In this document: positions 52,101-60,641 of the stretch, one piece after another
Layout of the letters: each line of letters opens with the position of its first letter
How positions within the stretch are numbered: the stretch's first letter is position 1
Origin: Brevibacillus_H sp049846925
Lineage (GTDB): Bacteria; Bacillota; Bacilli; Brevibacillales; Brevibacillaceae
Reading direction: 5' to 3'
Assembly: GCF_049846925.1 (NCBI RefSeq)
Contig: NZ_JBNCMT010000010.1
Location: forward strand, 89,577 to 153,576
Length of the DNA: 64,000 nt
Notes under the pieces: generated by a model
Seen by the model: only the letters and a program-made list of their open reading frames with translations
The model's database searches: none
What the model was told of the DNA's origin: nothing
Made by a program: the position numbers and the translations under genes

Positions 52101-53564
52101 AGACGTAGTAGGCAGGTCTGCAACTACGAGCCCATCTACCTCAAGATCAAATGACATTGCATCATTGACAGAATCCCATGACAAAGTGATAGAATTCTCC
52201 GTTGTTACACCTTTAAGATTTTGTGGATAAGGAAGGGTTGGTGCGGGCTGTGTATCCTCACCAGGCTCTTCTCCCCAATTCAAATCGCCATTTACATAGG
52301 CTGTCATTTTGTCCCAATCCACGGACTCTGTTGAGGAATCATTAAATGAATAATCGTTGGATTGTGTAAAAGAAGACCAGTCGTTTTTGTTGAACCAACT
52401 AACGATGTCAACTGATTTCCCAGGCTCAAGATCTCCTGCACCGCTGGTAAAACCAATCTCCAGATAATAGTCTGCTTTGTCTCCCGGTGTGTTCATTCTT
52501 TTGAAGCTGGTAACGAGATTTTCTTTGCCCACCGATGCCCAGCAGTCAAAGGACATTGGCTTGTCCCCATCAACGGTGAAGTAATATCTTAGTTTTACAT
52601 CATTTAAATTTACTAAAGATGTGCCTGTGTTCATCACTTTGATTTGTGGGCTTAGCTGCTGTGTCGATTCGCCTCTCGAAACGTTGTACATTTGTACTTT
52701 GAGTTGGGGTGGACCATCTTTGGAGACAAGTGTTTTACCTACGATTACTTGACTCCATTCCCCAGTAACGTTTTCGTTTTTGGCTCTTACCTTATAATAA
52801 TGTTCCGAGTCAGGCTGAAGCCCTTCATGCACATACGCCGTATCAGTAACATCACTTACTACATTGCCGTCTACCTCGATGTCATATGCGGTAGCATCGC
52901 TTACAGCATTCCACGACAAGGAAATAGAATTCTCTGTAGGTACCACTTTCACATTTTCAGGTAAAGGGAACGTTGGCGGTTGCTCCGTATCTGATTCTGG
53001 TGCAGTTCCCCAGACAAGCTCCCCATCTATTGTTGCTGTCACTTTGTCCCAATCTTCATAACTGGAAGACTCATCGTTAAACGAATAGTCGTTTGTTTGT
53101 GTGAAATTAGACCAGTCGCTTTTATAGAGCCAACTGGAGATGGTTACTTTTTTCCCCGGTTCCAAAAGACCCGCTTCATTGGTAAAACCGATTTCCAGAT
53201 AAGTATCTGCACCTTCAACAGACTCTTCCATTTTGATGAAGTCCGCAGTCAGATTTCCTTTACCAATAGAGGTCCAGCAATCAAATGAGAGCTTCTTGTC
53301 ACCATCAGCAGTGAAATAATACCTCACTTTTACTTCCTCTAGATTTTGTGGTGAATCCCCCGTATTTACGATTTCAAATTGAGGGCTTGGCATTTGCGTT
53401 TTTGCTTCCCGCGAAGCATTGTACATTTGTACGGTGATACCTGCTTGCTCATTTGCCATAACAATAGCTGGCGATCCAAGCATTCCAAAACTGTTAAGAA
53501 TCAACAGACATGCCGTTACCATAGCTAGTATCCGGCTTCCATTCTTTCTTACACTTTCAAACAT
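49182..53564 (-). CDS. Secreted multimodular GH44 cellulase/xyloglucanase
   Basis: About 1460 residues. A signal peptide (about 1-38, ending IVMANEQ) leads into CBM3 (about 41-190), FN3 (200-285), CBM3 (290-430), FN3 (440-525), FN3 (530-620), CBM3 (625-758), FN3 (768-850), FN3 (855-940) and a C-terminal GH44 domain (945-1460). GH44 signs are FGARRIGGNRMSTYNWENN, AIDNEPGLW (acid/base Glu, near 1125) and AFSEYNYGG (nucleophile Glu, near 1298). It should cut beta-1,4-glucan or xyloglucan outside the cell. Upstream in-frame codons to 53669 lack a ribosome site; ATG 53564 follows AAAGGAGAGA. The catalytic domain placed last is unusual. Confidence 0.9.
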   Translation of the reverse strand: MFESVRKNGSRILAMVTACLLILNSFGMLGSPAIVMANEQAGITVQMYNASREAKTQMPSPQFEIVNTGDSPQNLEEVKVRYYFTADGDKKLSFDCWTSIGKGNLTADFIKMEESVEGADTYLEIGFTNEAGLLEPGKKVTISSWLYKSDWSNFTQTNDYSFNDESSSYEDWDKVTATIDGELVWGTAPESDTEQPPTFPLPENVKVVPTENSISLSWNAVSDATAYDIEVDGNVVSDVTDTAYVHEGLQPDSEHYYKVRAKNENVTGEWSQVIVGKTLVSKDGPPQLKVQMYNVSRGESTQQLSPQIKVMNTGTSLVNLNDVKLRYYFTVDGDKPMSFDCWASVGKENLVTSFKRMNTPGDKADYYLEIGFTSGAGDLEPGKSVDIVSWFNKNDWSSFTQSNDYSFNDSSTESVDWDKMTAYVNGDLNWGEEPGEDTQPAPTLPYPQNLKGVTTENSITLSWDSVNDAMSFDLEVDGLVVADLPTTSYVHENLTPGSQHSYRVKAKNASVTSEWSPILTVATNQQNPDPTTLPAPANLKAEAKVTSIDLTWDLVAGATSYDLEFDGDTIYNLASTSYLHTGLQPETEHTYRVRAKNATVTGEWSQPIKAKTLASVVSGPNKLKVSIKTGTNASTQMPSPSFEITNTSSEPINLHDIQVKYYFTIDGEKPLSIDFWTTVAKQQVNTKFVKMPVPASDADHYLEISFADAAGTLQPGSTVGVYPWFNKNDWSSFDQSNDYSFNNSSSVEDSSKVPAYLAGSLTWGTEPTLFDIPPFPSNITATPSDNSITVAWDSVEGATGYDVEADGVVIENGTKSTYVNQWLNPGTYHTYKVRTREGDAVGIWSSPLTLKTTGEQNLPAPSNVRSEKTDTTITITWNALRELVTGYDIEVDGTVVDVGSKTSYTHSGLLTGSQHTYRVRAKDGSTLGAWSTLVTLNTVFDPTGPFTVNFGVDTSAGRGPISPYIYGSNEDLTGEENFGARRIGGNRMSTYNWENNASNAGTDWMQSSDGFIPWFYGDVSYENYDIPGIGATAFHEKSLATDAYTLMTLQTAGYVAKDRNGPVSENEKAPSSRWAEVKPTKGSPFTLTPDVTDDFVYQDEFINFLVNRFGNASTSTGIKGYAIDNEPGLWNETHPLMHPEKPGSVEVLNKSIELAKAVKNVDPHAEMFGPVSYGFAEYLNMQGSTDWDSVKGNYDWYLDYYLDQMRIESEKEGKRLLDVLDLHWYPEISAGGVRITSSNTNDNIEANKARIQAPRSLWDPSYKEDSWIGTWYSSFLPLIPKLKQSVKTYNKGTKLAFSEYNYGGEGHVSGGIATADVLGIFGKQDVYFASYWKMVNKPSEANYASAAFKIYNNYDGDNSEFGDTRVKAETSDIENSSIYGSVFKDSDNNLHLIVINKNYDHEMNAVFNLAGGTDYQSARVWAFDENSSEITERQAVTDISNNTFTYTIPKLTVCHIVLSE

Positions 53565-53596
53565 AGGTTGTCTCTCTCCTTTCAACAAGCAATCAC

Positions 53597-53633
53597 TTCC
53601 TATCCGAGATGTTTTGATAGGAACGTTTCCTAT
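53597..53633 (-). promoter_or_regulatory. Mutually exclusive hairpins in the GH44 leader
   Basis: Minus strand ATAGGAA-ACG-TTCCTAT is followed by CAAAACATCTCG and a second GATAGGAA. TTCCTATC can pair with the first copy (7 bp, 3-base loop) or the second (8 bp, 11-base loop), 33 bases before the start. Confidence 0.4.
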
Positions 53634-53739
53634 ATTGCCAGAACCAATAGCGGAAATAATGTAGTCCACACCACCAAATTGAATTTATTGGAGCAAAATG
53701 AGTCATTCGGACTAGTGGTCCAAGCCATAGAAATAAAAA

Positions 53740-53780
53740 ACCCCCTTCTGATCTCTATGAATGAAAGATCGAGCAGGGGG
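53740..53780 (-). terminator. Terminator of the ywbE operon
   Basis: CCCCCT tct GATCT loop AGATC gagc AGGGGG; on the minus strand the stem ends in GGGTTTTTTATTT. Confidence 0.85.
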
Positions 53781-53791
53781 ATCATCTCTAT

Positions 53792-53995
53792 TTACTTTTC
53801 GATGATAGTCTGGACACGGCCAACTTGACCGTCTTGCAATCGCACCTTGATTCCGTGTGGATGATTCGGTGAGTTGGTGAGGATATCCTTAACAATTCCT
53901 CTGGTTGTTTTGCCTGTTCGTTGATCTTGTTTCAAAACAATGTCTACTTCAAGACCAGCATAGATATTTTGGCGAATCTGTCCGCTTTTTACCAT
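53792..53995 (-). CDS. ywbE: YwbE family protein
   Basis: 67 residues. The motif GQIRQNIYAGLEVDIVLKQDQ then RTGKTTRGIVKDILTNS and HPHGIKVRL is the YwbE/DUF2196 pattern, a short beta-barrel-like fold of unknown function. It is 39 bases behind the DEAD-box helicase gene on the same strand, a placement that hints at RNA binding. The ATG follows AGGAGATAC at a longer gap than usual. Confidence 0.82.
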   Translation of the reverse strand: MVKSGQIRQNIYAGLEVDIVLKQDQRTGKTTRGIVKDILTNSPNHPHGIKVRLQDGQVGRVQTIIEK

Positions 53996-54034
53996 AGTTC
54001 TAAATGTATCTCCTGTCTATTAGACCTGATTTGA

Positions 54035-55390
54035 TTATCGTGATCTGTTACTTCTAGCAGCCGCTCTCGAGCTTCTCGAATTCTCGGCACCTCTTCCTTT
54101 TGGTGCCTGACCTGCTTTTGTACCTTTACCTCTGTTTGCCTGACCAGAACCACCCGATCTTGTTGGTTTGCCAGGTTTCGAGAAATTACGATCCCGACCT
54201 TTTTGTGGTGGCCTCTTTGCCTTCAACTCTCTGTTTCTCTCTTCCGCTTCGGCGTTATTGACCCGGGGGATCTCAAACGGAAGCCTTTCGATTGTATGGT
54301 TAATGCCTTTCTCGATTATATCCAGAAACATTCGATCCTTGGATGCTGCTAGCGTAATAGCCAATCCAGTCCCGCCAGCCCGTCCAGTCCGACCAATTCG
54401 ATGAATATAGCTTTCCACATCATGAGGAATGTCGTAGTTGAACACATGGGTAACCCCTTCTACGTCCAGCCCTCTTGCCACAACGTCCGTTGCAACCAGA
54501 AATTGCAGCTTTGCTTCCCGGAACCGCTTCATCACCTGTTCCCGTTTGGCTTGTGATAAATCCCCATGCAGCTCTTCTGAATTATAACCATATGCAAGCA
54601 ACGCTTCGTTCAATGTACTTGCTCTCCGTTTGGTACGACAAAAAATGATAGCAAGAAAGGGATTGTACTGATCGATTAAACTGCGAAGTGTAGCCTGCTT
54701 CGCCCGATCGGTTGTTTCTACCACCAGTTGTTTTATATCAGTTACTGTAATACGCGTTCCTTTGACCTGGATATCTTCGGGATTCCGTAAAAATCGTTTG
54801 GCCAGGGACCGGATTTGCTCTGGCATCGTCGCAGAAAACAGCATGGTCTGCCTGTCAGGAGACGTGTTGCCAAGAATGTCTTCCACTTCTGGCAGGAAAC
54901 CCATATGTAACATTTGATCGGCTTCATCAAGCACAAGCATCGAAACATGAGAAAGCTCGATTGTCCCACGGCGCAGATGGTCTAGTAATCTTCCCGGGGT
55001 AGCAATGACGATTTGCTTGTTTCGTTTCAGCTTTTTCATTTGCTGTTCAACATCTTGCCCCCCATAGATGGCAAGAACATTGACACCCTCCATCCGGGAA
55101 ATCAGTTTCTTCACTTCGGTCGTAATTTGCAGGGCTAACTCCCGAGTCGGGGTAACAATCAAGGCTTGAACTTCTGAAGAGGCTGGGTCTATTTTTTCCA
55201 AAATCGGAAGGAGAAAAGCGAACGTCTTGCCTGTTCCTGTTTGTGCCTGGGCGACAATATCTCTGCCCTCAAGCAGTACGGGAATGGCCTTTTCCTGAAT
55301 GGGCGTAGGCGCATTTATTCCCTCAGCCTTCAGTGCATGAATAAATCCCTTACGAATACCTAATGTTGAGAAATCTGGCAAGCAAGCCAC
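54035..55390 (-). CDS. DEAD-box RNA helicase
   Basis: 451 residues. All motifs are present: TPIQEKAIPVLLEGRD (Q motif), AQTGTGKTFAFLLP (I), PTRELALQ (Ia), TPGRLLDHL (Ib), VLDEADQML (II, DEAD), FSATMP (III), TDVVARGLDVEGVTHVFNYD (V) and YIHRIGRTGRAG (VI). The C-terminus from about 385 is basic and rich in Arg, Gly and Ser, an RNA-binding tail typical of cold-shock DEAD helicases. GTG 55390 opens the frame; TTG 55381 has GAGGTG six bases upstream and may be the true start. It precedes ywbE. A CshA/DeaD-like role in RNA turnover or ribosome assembly is likely. Confidence 0.93.
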   Translation of the reverse strand: MACLPDFSTLGIRKGFIHALKAEGINAPTPIQEKAIPVLLEGRDIVAQAQTGTGKTFAFLLPILEKIDPASSEVQALIVTPTRELALQITTEVKKLISRMEGVNVLAIYGGQDVEQQMKKLKRNKQIVIATPGRLLDHLRRGTIELSHVSMLVLDEADQMLHMGFLPEVEDILGNTSPDRQTMLFSATMPEQIRSLAKRFLRNPEDIQVKGTRITVTDIKQLVVETTDRAKQATLRSLIDQYNPFLAIIFCRTKRRASTLNEALLAYGYNSEELHGDLSQAKREQVMKRFREAKLQFLVATDVVARGLDVEGVTHVFNYDIPHDVESYIHRIGRTGRAGGTGLAITLAASKDRMFLDIIEKGINHTIERLPFEIPRVNNAEAEERNRELKAKRPPQKGRDRNFSKPGKPTRSGGSGQANRGKGTKAGQAPKGRGAENSRSSRAAARSNRSR

Positions 55391-55404
55391 CTCATCTGAC
55401 TAGT

Positions 55405-56022
55405 TTATTTGGTGCAAACAGCAACTCCGATAAAGTACCGAACACCGTCTCTTGGTTTCTCGAAGGTTACTCCCCGTTGATAGTAGATGTCTACATCTGT
55501 GAAATGAAATTGGGAAACCAGTTCCTGAAATTCGTCTGGTGTAAGTTGATGAACATGGAACGGTTCACTTGTGGGCATTCCTCGACCTCTGCCAAATGGG
55601 GTAGACAATACAAGGACACCACCTGGCTTCAGCATTCGATAGAGATTATCCATGAAAATTTGGTCATTCTCCACGTGCTCAATCGTCTCAAAGCTGAGAA
55701 TCGTATCAAACAAGCCGAGCTTCTCAGGAAGCTGTGGGTCGATTGCATCTCCCAACATGTACGTTACTTTCTGATGGTTGTATTCTACGTTGGCGTAGGC
55801 TAACGTCTCCTGATCGTTGTCCACACCTACGATTTCCTTTACTTCCCGCTTCCGCTCCTTGGCAACCATATGACATCCGTAGCCTGTCCCACAAGCAATA
55901 TCCAATACTCTTCCCTGTATGTAAGGAGTGGCAAAGTAATACCGGGCTATATGTTCCAACAACATGCCATTGGTTGGTTTCAACTGTTTGGGGATAATCC
56001 TTTCACCAGTCCATTCGAGCAA
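55405..56022 (-). CDS. Class I SAM-dependent methyltransferase
   Basis: 205 residues. LDIACGTGYGCHMVAK (about 40-55) is motif I that binds AdoMet, VGVDNDQETLAYA the acidic loop, GLFDTILSFETIEHV motif II, and LKPGGVLVLSTPFG motif III. It fits the broad type-11 methyltransferase group. The start TTG follows AAGGGGGGGAT. It heads the same-strand group with the DEAD helicase and ywbE (14 bases before the helicase), so an RNA or ribosome target is possible but unproven. Confidence 0.85.
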   Translation of the reverse strand: MLEWTGERIIPKQLKPTNGMLLEHIARYYFATPYIQGRVLDIACGTGYGCHMVAKERKREVKEIVGVDNDQETLAYANVEYNHQKVTYMLGDAIDPQLPEKLGLFDTILSFETIEHVENDQIFMDNLYRMLKPGGVLVLSTPFGRGRGMPTSEPFHVHQLTPDEFQELVSQFHFTDVDIYYQRGVTFEKPRDGVRYFIGVAVCTK

Positions 56023-56111
56023 ACCGATCCCCCCCTTTTTCGTTATTCTTCAACACATCTTACACTATTTATTTCAGCAAAGGAACGCAACTCCATCGGC
56101 TCAAAAAACTA

Positions 56112-56141
56112 TTGACGAATATTATTTTCGTGATATATAAT
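56112..56141 (+). promoter_or_regulatory. carD promoter
   Basis: TTGACG (56112-56117) and TATAAT (56136-56141) are 18 bases apart, about 68 bases before the start. Confidence 0.65.
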
Positions 56142-56208
56142 TTAAATTTTGTTATTTCTAATTATATATGTTATACTTAATGGGGTAATTGAACAAGGGG
56201 GTGGACCT

Positions 56209-56691
56209 ATGTTTGCAATTGGAGACAAGATTTTTTATCCCGTCCATGGCGCAGGCGTAATAGAAGCAATCGAAGAGAGAGAAATCCTTGGAGAAAAGCA
56301 TCAATATTATGTTTTGAACATGCTGCTGAGAGAATTACAAATTATGGTCCCTATCAAAAACATATCAAACTTGGGAATTCGAAAGGTTGTCGAATCAGAT
56401 ATTCTCGATGATGTGATGACAATCTTTGATGACCAAGACCCGGAAATCATGGCAAATACGATGCAAAGACAGCGAATCAATGCGGATAAAATCAAAAGTG
56501 GTAACATATTTGATTTTGCAGAAGTCATTCGTGATTTATCATCGATCGAGCGAAAACGGGTATTGGGCTCCGCAGATAAAACCATGCTGGACAATGCTCT
56601 GCAAATGATGATAAGCGAGCTGATGCTTGTGAAAAATCTTTCAACCGAACAGGCGTCTACCTTGTTAAACAAAGCAATCAGATGTCAGTAA
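56209..56691 (+). CDS. CarD-family transcriptional regulator
   Basis: About 160 residues. The N-terminal CarD/TRCF RNA-polymerase-interacting domain starts MFAIGDKIFYPVHGAGVIEAI and includes YYVLNMLLRELQIMVPIKN; the C-terminal helical half (IERKRVLGSADKTMLDNALQ) contacts DNA at the promoter fork in homologues. CarD adjusts open-complex stability. ATG 56209 follows GGGGGTGGA by good spacing; the longer frame from 56149 is not credible. Single gene with terminator. Confidence 0.9.
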   Translation: MFAIGDKIFYPVHGAGVIEAIEEREILGEKHQYYVLNMLLRELQIMVPIKNISNLGIRKVVESDILDDVMTIFDDQDPEIMANTMQRQRINADKIKSGNIFDFAEVIRDLSSIERKRVLGSADKTMLDNALQMMISELMLVKNLSTEQASTLLNKAIRCQ

Positions 56692-56696
56692 CAAGC

Positions 56697-56737
56697 AAAG
56701 AGGAACCTTCGCTAGTACAAGCGGGTTCCTCTTTTTT
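56697..56737 (+). terminator. Terminator of carD
   Basis: AAAGAGGAACC and GGTTCCTCTTT form an 11-bp stem, followed by TTT. Confidence 0.85.
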
Positions 56738-56751
56738 CATTCAGGGCAGGG

Positions 56752-57432
56752 TTATCTGCTTTCCACTTCTACAGAAACAACTCGATTCACTGCTTTCAGC
56801 GATGTATAAATATCGGTTGTATATATCTTTTCCGGTGCCATGATCAGCATCTCTATCTTTTGTTCGTCACTGTCTACATCCTTTACCTTGACCCGCTTGA
56901 TATCCATATCCAAATGTTTGATTTGCTTGAATACCTCGTTCAAATCCTCACTGCCATGCACGACCATCTTGATAGACAGATCTCTCTTGCGCAATGTTTC
57001 TGGGCCGATCCACTTAAGTACATGAGGGAAAATATTGACGGACGCTATGATCAGCACAGTTGCTGTAGCCGCTTCAACATAAAATCCTGCACCAACGGCA
57101 ATCCCCAAGCCCGACGCCGCCCAAACCATGGATGCGGTTGTCAACCCAGAAATGACATCGTTGCTTCTCCGCAAAATGACACCTGCACCGAGAAAACCGA
57201 CACCACTAACAATTTGTGCTGCAAGCCGCATCGGGTCCATATTCGTTTGTCCTGGTACAGAATAATGGTGCACTGATTCAATCGAGACGATCGTAATCAG
57301 GCAGCTCGCTACAGAAATAACCATACTAGTTTTAACACCTAATGGTTTGCTCTTCAATTGACGATCGATCCCGATCAGAAGGCCAAGTAACAAGGCTACT
57401 CCAAGCTTTATAAGTAAAATGATATAGTCCAT
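56752..57432 (-). CDS. MgtC/SapB-family membrane protein
   Basis: 226 residues. Four to five membrane segments in the first 145 residues with the signature GLLIGIDRQLKSKPLGVKTS (about 17-36) and GVGFLGAGVILRR (about 76-88). The C-terminal cytoplasmic ACT-like domain (about 150-226) has SIKMVVHGSEDLNEVFKQIK. The family is linked to Mg stress and virulence in some bacteria and to unknown roles in Gram-positives. GGGAGGTG precedes the ATG. Single gene. Confidence 0.9.
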   Translation of the reverse strand: MDYIILLIKLGVALLLGLLIGIDRQLKSKPLGVKTSMVISVASCLITIVSIESVHHYSVPGQTNMDPMRLAAQIVSGVGFLGAGVILRRSNDVISGLTTASMVWAASGLGIAVGAGFYVEAATATVLIIASVNIFPHVLKWIGPETLRKRDLSIKMVVHGSEDLNEVFKQIKHLDMDIKRVKVKDVDSDEQKIEMLIMAPEKIYTTDIYTSLKAVNRVVSVEVESR

Positions 57433-57513
57433 TGTTGCGGCACCTCCCTATTCTTCATTATAATCAGTCCTTCCTCCGAGTATGTACATACCGGCCTCAG
57501 GAAAGGGCTTTCA

Positions 57514-57547
57514 ATAGAAAAACCCTTCGCTTACGAAGGGTTTTTCG
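57514..57547 (-). terminator. Terminator of the malate synthase gene
   Basis: AAAAACCCTTCG and CGAAGGGTTTTT form a 12-bp stem around CTTA with T on both sides. Confidence 0.85.
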
Positions 57548-57550
57548 GAC

Positions 57551-59731
57551 TTATTTTTGACTCTCCTGTTTCGCCTTGAACTCCAGACGGCGGCGGTGCA
57601 GGATGGGTTCGGTATAGCCATTTGGCTGGTCGTACCCTTTGAAAACCAGTTCGCAAGCAGCCTGAAACGCAACCGAGTCATCGTAGTTATCTGCCATCGG
57701 TCGATAAACCGGGTCTCCCGCATTTTGTTCATCAACCACCTTTGCCATCCGTTGCATCGTTTCCGTAATTTGATCTTCCGTACAAACTCCATGATGCAGC
57801 CAGTTCGCCATGTGTTGACTGGAAATACGCAGGGTAGCACGGTCTTCCATCAGCCCAACATTGTTGATATCTGGTACTTTGGAGCAACCGATTCCCTGCT
57901 CAACCCAGCGGACTACGTACCCTAAAATTCCTTGTGCATTGTTATCCAGCTCCTGCTGAATTTCTTCCGCACTCCATACAGGAGCTTTGGCAACTGGAAT
58001 TTCCAGTATCTCATCCCGGAAGTCTTTCGGCGTTTTCGCCAGCTCATTTTGAATTTCTTTTACGTCGATCTGGTGATAATGAAGGGCGTGCAACGTAGCT
58101 GCCGTTGGGGAAGGAACCCAAGCGGTATTTCCCCCTGCCTTCAAATGACCTACTTTTTGGATGACCATCTCTTTCATCAGGTCTGGCATGGCCCACATAC
58201 CTTTGCCAATTTGAGCCCGACCTTGGAACCCGCACAGCAATCCGGCGTTCACATTGGATTTTTCATAGGATTGAAGCCATGTCGAAGATTTCATTTCACT
58301 CTTGCGGATCATTGGGCCTGCTTCCATGGAGGTATGCATCTCATCCCCGGTTCGATCCAGGAATCCCGTATTGATAAAGACAATGCGATCTTTTACCTGA
58401 CGAATGCACGCCTTCAGGTTCAGGGATGTGCGGCGTTCCTCATCCATCACCCCAATTTTCAGTGTGTTGCGTTCTAACCCGAGCATATCCTCAACACGAT
58501 CAAACAGTTCATTGGCGAAAGCCACTTCCTCTGATCCGTGCATTTTCGGTTTAACGATGTATACTGAGCCTTTCGGAGAATTTTGATAGAGGCCGTTTTT
58601 CAAAAGATCATGCTTTGCAATCAGACTCGTGAAAACCGTATCCAGAATGCCCTCTGGAACTTCTTGTCCGTCCTGATCCAAAACGGCATTGATTGTCATC
58701 AAATGTCCGACGTTGCGAACAAATAATAACGAACGACCTGGCAAGCTGAACTCATCACCAGTCAGGGCGGTATATGTACGATCTGGATTGAGGGTACGCT
58801 CTATGGTTTTGTTGCCTTTCGGGAAGGTAGCAGACAAATTCCCTTTCATCAGGCCGAGCCAGTTGCTGTATACCAGCACTTTATCCTCTGCATCCACTGC
58901 AGCAACCGAGTCCTCACAATCCATGATGGTTGTAATGGCAGCCTCCATCAGCAGGTCTTTAACACCCGCTGGATCCGTTTGCCCAATCGGATGATTGCGA
59001 TCGATCTGGATTTCAAAGTGCAATCCGTTATTTTTCAACAGCACAACCGTAGGATTTTCCGGCTGCCCCCGATAGCCCGCCAACTGGGAATGATCTTGCA
59101 GTTCACATGTATCTCCGTTTGCAAAAGAAACTGACAGATTTCCATTTACAATTGCGTACTGGACGGCATCCCGGTGAGAGTTTTGGGTTAGTGGGGCTGC
59201 CTGGTCAAGAAAATCTTTAGCAAATGCAATTACCTTTTCACCACGAACGGGATTGTAAGCAGTTTGCCGCTCTGCTCCTTCCTCTTCCCCGATCACATCG
59301 GTTCCATACAAAGCATCGTACAAACTTCCCCACCTTGCGTTTGCCGCATTGATCGCATAACGGGCATTGTTCACGGGAACAACTAGCTGCGGTCCTGCTT
59401 GCAATGTAATCTCATCATCTGTCCCTTGAGTGGCAATCTGGAGATCCTCTACATCTGGCTCCAGATAGCCTAGCTCATGCAAAAATGATTTGTACGATTC
59501 AAAATCGAAGTTGCCCGAATTGGCTTTATGCCAATCATTGACGGCAGCTTGCATCTCGTCTCGCTTGGCTAGGAGTGCCTTGTTTTTTGGTGCCAATTCG
59601 TGAAGCAGTGAACCTAAATCTGACCAAAACTTCTCCCCGTTCACTTCACTTCCGGGAAGGACTTCAGACTGAATAAACTGATAGAGTTCAGAAGCTACTT
59701 GAATACTGCCTACCTTTACATAATCCCCCAT
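57551..59731 (-). CDS. glcB: Malate synthase G
   Basis: 726 residues joining glyoxylate and acetyl-CoA into malate, in the G class (about 720 residues; the A class is about 530). Visible are ITTIMDCEDSVAAVDAEDKV with the Asp/Glu metal site, KPKMHGSEEVAFANELFDRV, GVMDEERRTSLNLKACI, and FINTGFLDRTGDEMHTSMEA. The C-terminal NVGLMEDRATLRISSQHMAN holds the catalytic Asp region. GGAGAGGGAGAG precedes the ATG. No isocitrate lyase is nearby, so it may serve glycolate/glyoxylate or glycine-derived carbon. Confidence 0.95.
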   Translation of the reverse strand: MGDYVKVGSIQVASELYQFIQSEVLPGSEVNGEKFWSDLGSLLHELAPKNKALLAKRDEMQAAVNDWHKANSGNFDFESYKSFLHELGYLEPDVEDLQIATQGTDDEITLQAGPQLVVPVNNARYAINAANARWGSLYDALYGTDVIGEEEGAERQTAYNPVRGEKVIAFAKDFLDQAAPLTQNSHRDAVQYAIVNGNLSVSFANGDTCELQDHSQLAGYRGQPENPTVVLLKNNGLHFEIQIDRNHPIGQTDPAGVKDLLMEAAITTIMDCEDSVAAVDAEDKVLVYSNWLGLMKGNLSATFPKGNKTIERTLNPDRTYTALTGDEFSLPGRSLLFVRNVGHLMTINAVLDQDGQEVPEGILDTVFTSLIAKHDLLKNGLYQNSPKGSVYIVKPKMHGSEEVAFANELFDRVEDMLGLERNTLKIGVMDEERRTSLNLKACIRQVKDRIVFINTGFLDRTGDEMHTSMEAGPMIRKSEMKSSTWLQSYEKSNVNAGLLCGFQGRAQIGKGMWAMPDLMKEMVIQKVGHLKAGGNTAWVPSPTAATLHALHYHQIDVKEIQNELAKTPKDFRDEILEIPVAKAPVWSAEEIQQELDNNAQGILGYVVRWVEQGIGCSKVPDINNVGLMEDRATLRISSQHMANWLHHGVCTEDQITETMQRMAKVVDEQNAGDPVYRPMADNYDDSVAFQAACELVFKGYDQPNGYTEPILHRRRLEFKAKQESQK

Positions 59732-59825
59732 TGCACGGTCTCTCCCTCTCCTATGTGTATTTTTATTGGTTTATCTGCATTGTAATACATCTTCCCCTTT
59801 TTACCAATCTATAAAAATCAGAATT

Positions 59826-60494
59826 TTATGACCATACCTCTTGATTGTATGCCATATCCCAGAACAGGTATTCATATTTGGTTGTCGTCACAAATATTTC
59901 TTCCAGCCTCGCTAATTCTCTCTCTGGCTTTCCATCCGCTAATCCATCTAGCAACTCAATGCACCAGTTGGCAAGCTCCCCGAATTCCTGAGAACTGTAC
60001 ATTCGGATCCACTCCCCATACAGCTCATGATTGCTTGCACCTGGTATACGGGATAACTCTTTCCCGATTTCCCAATAGCTCCACATGCACGGAAGCAGTG
60101 CAGCAACCAAATCAGCCAGCGAGCCATTCTGTGCAGCATGCAGCATGTAGTGAGTATAGGCTAACGTAATCGGCGAAGGCTCGGCAGACTCCAATTCATC
60201 AGTTGAAATACCAAATTGAGCAGCATATTTACGGTGGAGCGACATTTCCTCATGCAATGTTGAATGAAGCAAAGCTGCGAATTTCTCCATTGTTCTTATA
60301 TCGTTAGCCTTAACAGCGCCTAAAGCAAATAACTTCGCATATTCAATCAGGTACAAATAATCCTGGATCATGTAAAAACGGAATTTTTCCTGATCCAACG
60401 TTCCATTTCCCATTTCCACAACAAATGGGTGTGAATGATTTTTACGCCAGATTGGTTGTAATTTTTCATATAAGTGTTGTGAGAACGTAACCAT
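59826..60494 (-). CDS. tenA: Aminopyrimidine aminohydrolase / thiaminase II
   Basis: 222 residues of the TenA all-helical fold. FVVEMGNGTLDQEKFRFYMIQDYLYL (about 24-49) starts the substrate pocket; LLPCMWSYWEIG (about 133-144) carries the catalytic Cys. Late residues EYLFWDMAYNQEVW close the site. It salvages degraded thiamine pyrimidine to HMP, which would feed ThiD of the thiMDE operon elsewhere in this window. There is no THI-box upstream. AAGGAGAGG precedes the ATG. Single gene. Confidence 0.92.
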   Translation of the reverse strand: MVTFSQHLYEKLQPIWRKNHSHPFVVEMGNGTLDQEKFRFYMIQDYLYLIEYAKLFALGAVKANDIRTMEKFAALLHSTLHEEMSLHRKYAAQFGISTDELESAEPSPITLAYTHYMLHAAQNGSLADLVAALLPCMWSYWEIGKELSRIPGASNHELYGEWIRMYSSQEFGELANWCIELLDGLADGKPERELARLEEIFVTTTKYEYLFWDMAYNQEVWS

Positions 60495-60548
60495 GCGAAC
60501 CTCTCCTTGTTTTTGAAATTTGTCTATAGTTTATTTGAACATACATAC

Positions 60549-60578
60549 TTGGACAATGGTCTAGTATGCCGCTATTAT
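60549..60578 (+). promoter_or_regulatory. Promoter for the YhgE/Pip gene
   Basis: TTGGAC (60549-60554) and TATTAT (60573-60578) are 18 bases apart. It lies between the divergent tenA and YhgE/Pip genes. Confidence 0.5.
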
Positions 60579-60641
60579 CCATGGCAATATATTTAGGTAT
60601 ACTGGTTCTATTAGTCATTCTACTGGGGGTCTTCTACTTCA

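Noticed and set aside
57511..57840. Minus-strand 109-residue frame at the end of malate synthase
   Set aside because: It is an alternative frame of malate synthase and crosses the terminator; no family seen.
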